Shown here one piece after another: positions 13,665 through 14,870 of a stretch of DNA of 14,870 nt (position 1 is the stretch's first letter; every line of letters begins with the position of its first letter). The DNA lies in the NCBI GenBank assembly GCA_031411055.1, contig JANOAI010000540.1, positions 1 to 14,870 of the forward strand, in the 5' to 3' direction. A program made the translations under genes and the position numbers. The notes under the pieces were generated by a model that searched no databases, was not told the DNA's origin, and saw only the letters and a list, made by a program, of their open reading frames with translations. This stretch comes from JAIYDQ01 sp031411055. Its GTDB lineage: Bacteria > Planctomycetota > Planctomycetia > Pirellulales > Pirellulaceae.

Positions 13665-14870
13665 TTATCCTAGGCTGACGGTAACGGTCTTGCTCTCGGT
13701 GTAGGCCTTGAGACCTTCTTCACCAAGTTCGCGGCCTTGACCGCTCATCTTGAAACCCCCAAATGGAGCCGCGGCATCAAAGACATCATAACAGTTGACC
13801 CAGACGGTTCCAGCACGAACGCGACGGGCAAAATCGTGAGCCTTCGTCAGGTTGCTCGTCCAAATCGCTGCCGCCAGACCATAGAAGGTACTGTTAGAGC
13901 GTTGGATGACTTCTTCCCAGTCATCGAAGGCCAGGACCGACATAACGGGGCCGAAGATTTCATCGGTCGCGATCGTCATGTTGTCTTTGACGTTATCAAA
14001 AACAGTCGGCTGGATGAAGAAACCTTTATCGCCAGAGCGTTCACCGCCAGCAACGCATTGAGCACCTTCATTCTTCCCCTTTTCGATGTACGACATAATC
14101 TTATCGAACTGAGCCTTGTCGATTTGGGCACCCTGTTCGGTATCGGCGGCCATGGGATCGCCAACACGACGGTTCTTGGCCATGGCTGACATCTTGGCCA
14201 CAAACTCGTCCTTGACTTTGCGTTCCACAAAAACGCGGCTACCGGCACAACAGCACTGACCTTGATTCAGGAAGAGACCAATGAAAGAGCCAGCGACCGC
14301 CTTATCGATATCCGCATCAGCCATGATGACATTCGGGCTCTTACCTCCAAGTTCGAAGGTCAATCGCTTGAGAGTTTCTGCAGACTCACGCATGATAATT
14401 TGTGCTGTGCGATGTTCGCCGGTGAAAGCGATTTTATCAACGCCTGGATGCTTGACGAGTGAACCACCGGCCGTTGGACCAAAGCCTGGAACGACGTTAA
14501 TCACGCCATCTGGGAAACCAGCTTCGTGGGCTAGTTGAGCCATACGGAGGCAAGTAAGGGGCGTTTGTTCGGCAGGCTTCATCACGATCGTGCAACCGGC
14601 GGCGAGGGCGGGTCCCCATTTCCATGCCACCATCAGCATCGGAAAATTCCAAGGGATAATTTGACCGGCGACACCAACGGCCTCGCGGCGCGTGTAGGTA
14701 AAGTAGTTGCCGCGGACCGGAATCGTACTCCCCTGAATCTTATCCGCGTAGCCAGCGTAATAGCGGAGGCAATCCAAGACGAGCGGCAAGTCGGCATTGC
14801 GAGCTTCATTAAAAGGCTTGCCATTGTCGAGCGATTCGAGGGCAGCCAGTTCATCGATCTCTTCTTCGAT
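13665..14870 (-). CDS. NAD(P)-dependent aldehyde dehydrogenase (5' end beyond window)
   Basis: A fragment of 401 residues plus stop; the frame is open to the right edge, so the true start lies outside. It oxidises an aldehyde to the acid with NAD(P)+. Clear family marks (fragment numbering): IIPWNFP (70-77), KPAEQTP (98-104), ELGGKSPNV (173-181) with the general-base Glu, GQCCCAGSR (204-212) with the catalytic middle Cys, EIFGPV, and PFGGFKMSGQGRELG near the end. This arrangement is closest to the ALDH1/ALDH2/betaine-aldehyde group, but the substrate cannot be told. The nucleotide-binding segment usually reading FTGSTxxG is FTGEHRTA here. The stop at 13665 is 7 bp from the TTG start of cinA, suggesting co-transcription. 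Confidence 0.93.
   Translation of the reverse strand: MEEEIDELAALESLDNGKPFNEARNADLPLVLDCLRYYAGYADKIQGSTIPVRGNYFTYTRREAVGVAGQIIPWNFPMLMVAWKWGPALAAGCTIVMKPAEQTPLTCLRMAQLAHEAGFPDGVINVVPGFGPTAGGSLVKHPGVDKIAFTGEHRTAQIIMRESAETLKRLTFELGGKSPNVIMADADIDKAVAGSFIGLFLNQGQCCCAGSRVFVERKVKDEFVAKMSAMAKNRRVGDPMAADTEQGAQIDKAQFDKIMSYIEKGKNEGAQCVAGGERSGDKGFFIQPTVFDNVKDNMTIATDEIFGPVMSVLAFDDWEEVIQRSNSTFYGLAAAIWTSNLTKAHDFARRVRAGTVWVNCYDVFDAAAPFGGFKMSGQGRELGEEGLKAYTESKTVTVSLG

Overview
The window looks like a chromosomal segment from a Planctomycetota bacterium, most likely a member of the Pirellulaceae. This is an inference from four things: the LEPR-XLL-type N-terminus and the planctomycete-style dockerin-like C-terminus of the giant secreted protein, the nested GACGGACT/AGTCCGTC inverted repeat (a type I recall from Rhodopirellula-like genomes), the sequence of the NusA and IF-2 N-termini, and the general lack of strong Shine-Dalgarno sites. 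No RNA genes, CRISPR arrays, transposases or phage genes were seen.

Layout. (1) Positions 1-1715, minus strand: the transcription/translation pair nusA -> infB. infB is cut by the window edge. The 143-bp spacer holds three hairpins, and a candidate promoter lies upstream of nusA. (2) Positions 2138-3517, minus strand: an ADP-ribosylglycohydrolase-fold protein whose metal-binding motifs are partly lost, followed by a good intrinsic terminator. (3) Positions 3518-3840: a divergent control region with a dyad on the glycohydrolase side, and direct repeats plus a second dyad on the cytochrome side. (4) Positions 3841-7182, plus strand: a respiratory cluster of a diheme cytochrome c lipoprotein, heme A synthase (ctaA, overlapping the cytochrome gene) and heme O synthase (ctaB). 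CtaB makes heme O from heme B and CtaA oxidises it to heme A, which an aa3-type oxidase would use; no oxidase subunits are in the window. (5) Positions 7183-7681: a 500-bp gap containing a 124-bp nested inverted-repeat element. (6) Positions 7682-12154, plus strand: a 1490-residue secreted protein. It has a LEPR-XLL sorting signal, a G8 domain, a right-handed beta-helix with strong resemblance to the animal hyaluronan-degrading proteins CEMIP/TMEM2, two tandem CBM6-like domains and a dockerin-like tail. (7) Positions 12377-14870, minus strand: an aldehyde dehydrogenase (5' end outside the window) followed 7 bp later by a cinA-like gene whose C-terminal PncC domain has lost its catalytic motif.

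The most interesting item is the CEMIP/TMEM2-like multidomain protein, a candidate extracellular glycosaminoglycan-active or glycan-binding protein in a bacterium. Next are the two probable loss-of-catalysis proteins (the ADP-ribosylglycohydrolase homologue and the CinA C-terminal domain) and the BIME/MITE-like element.
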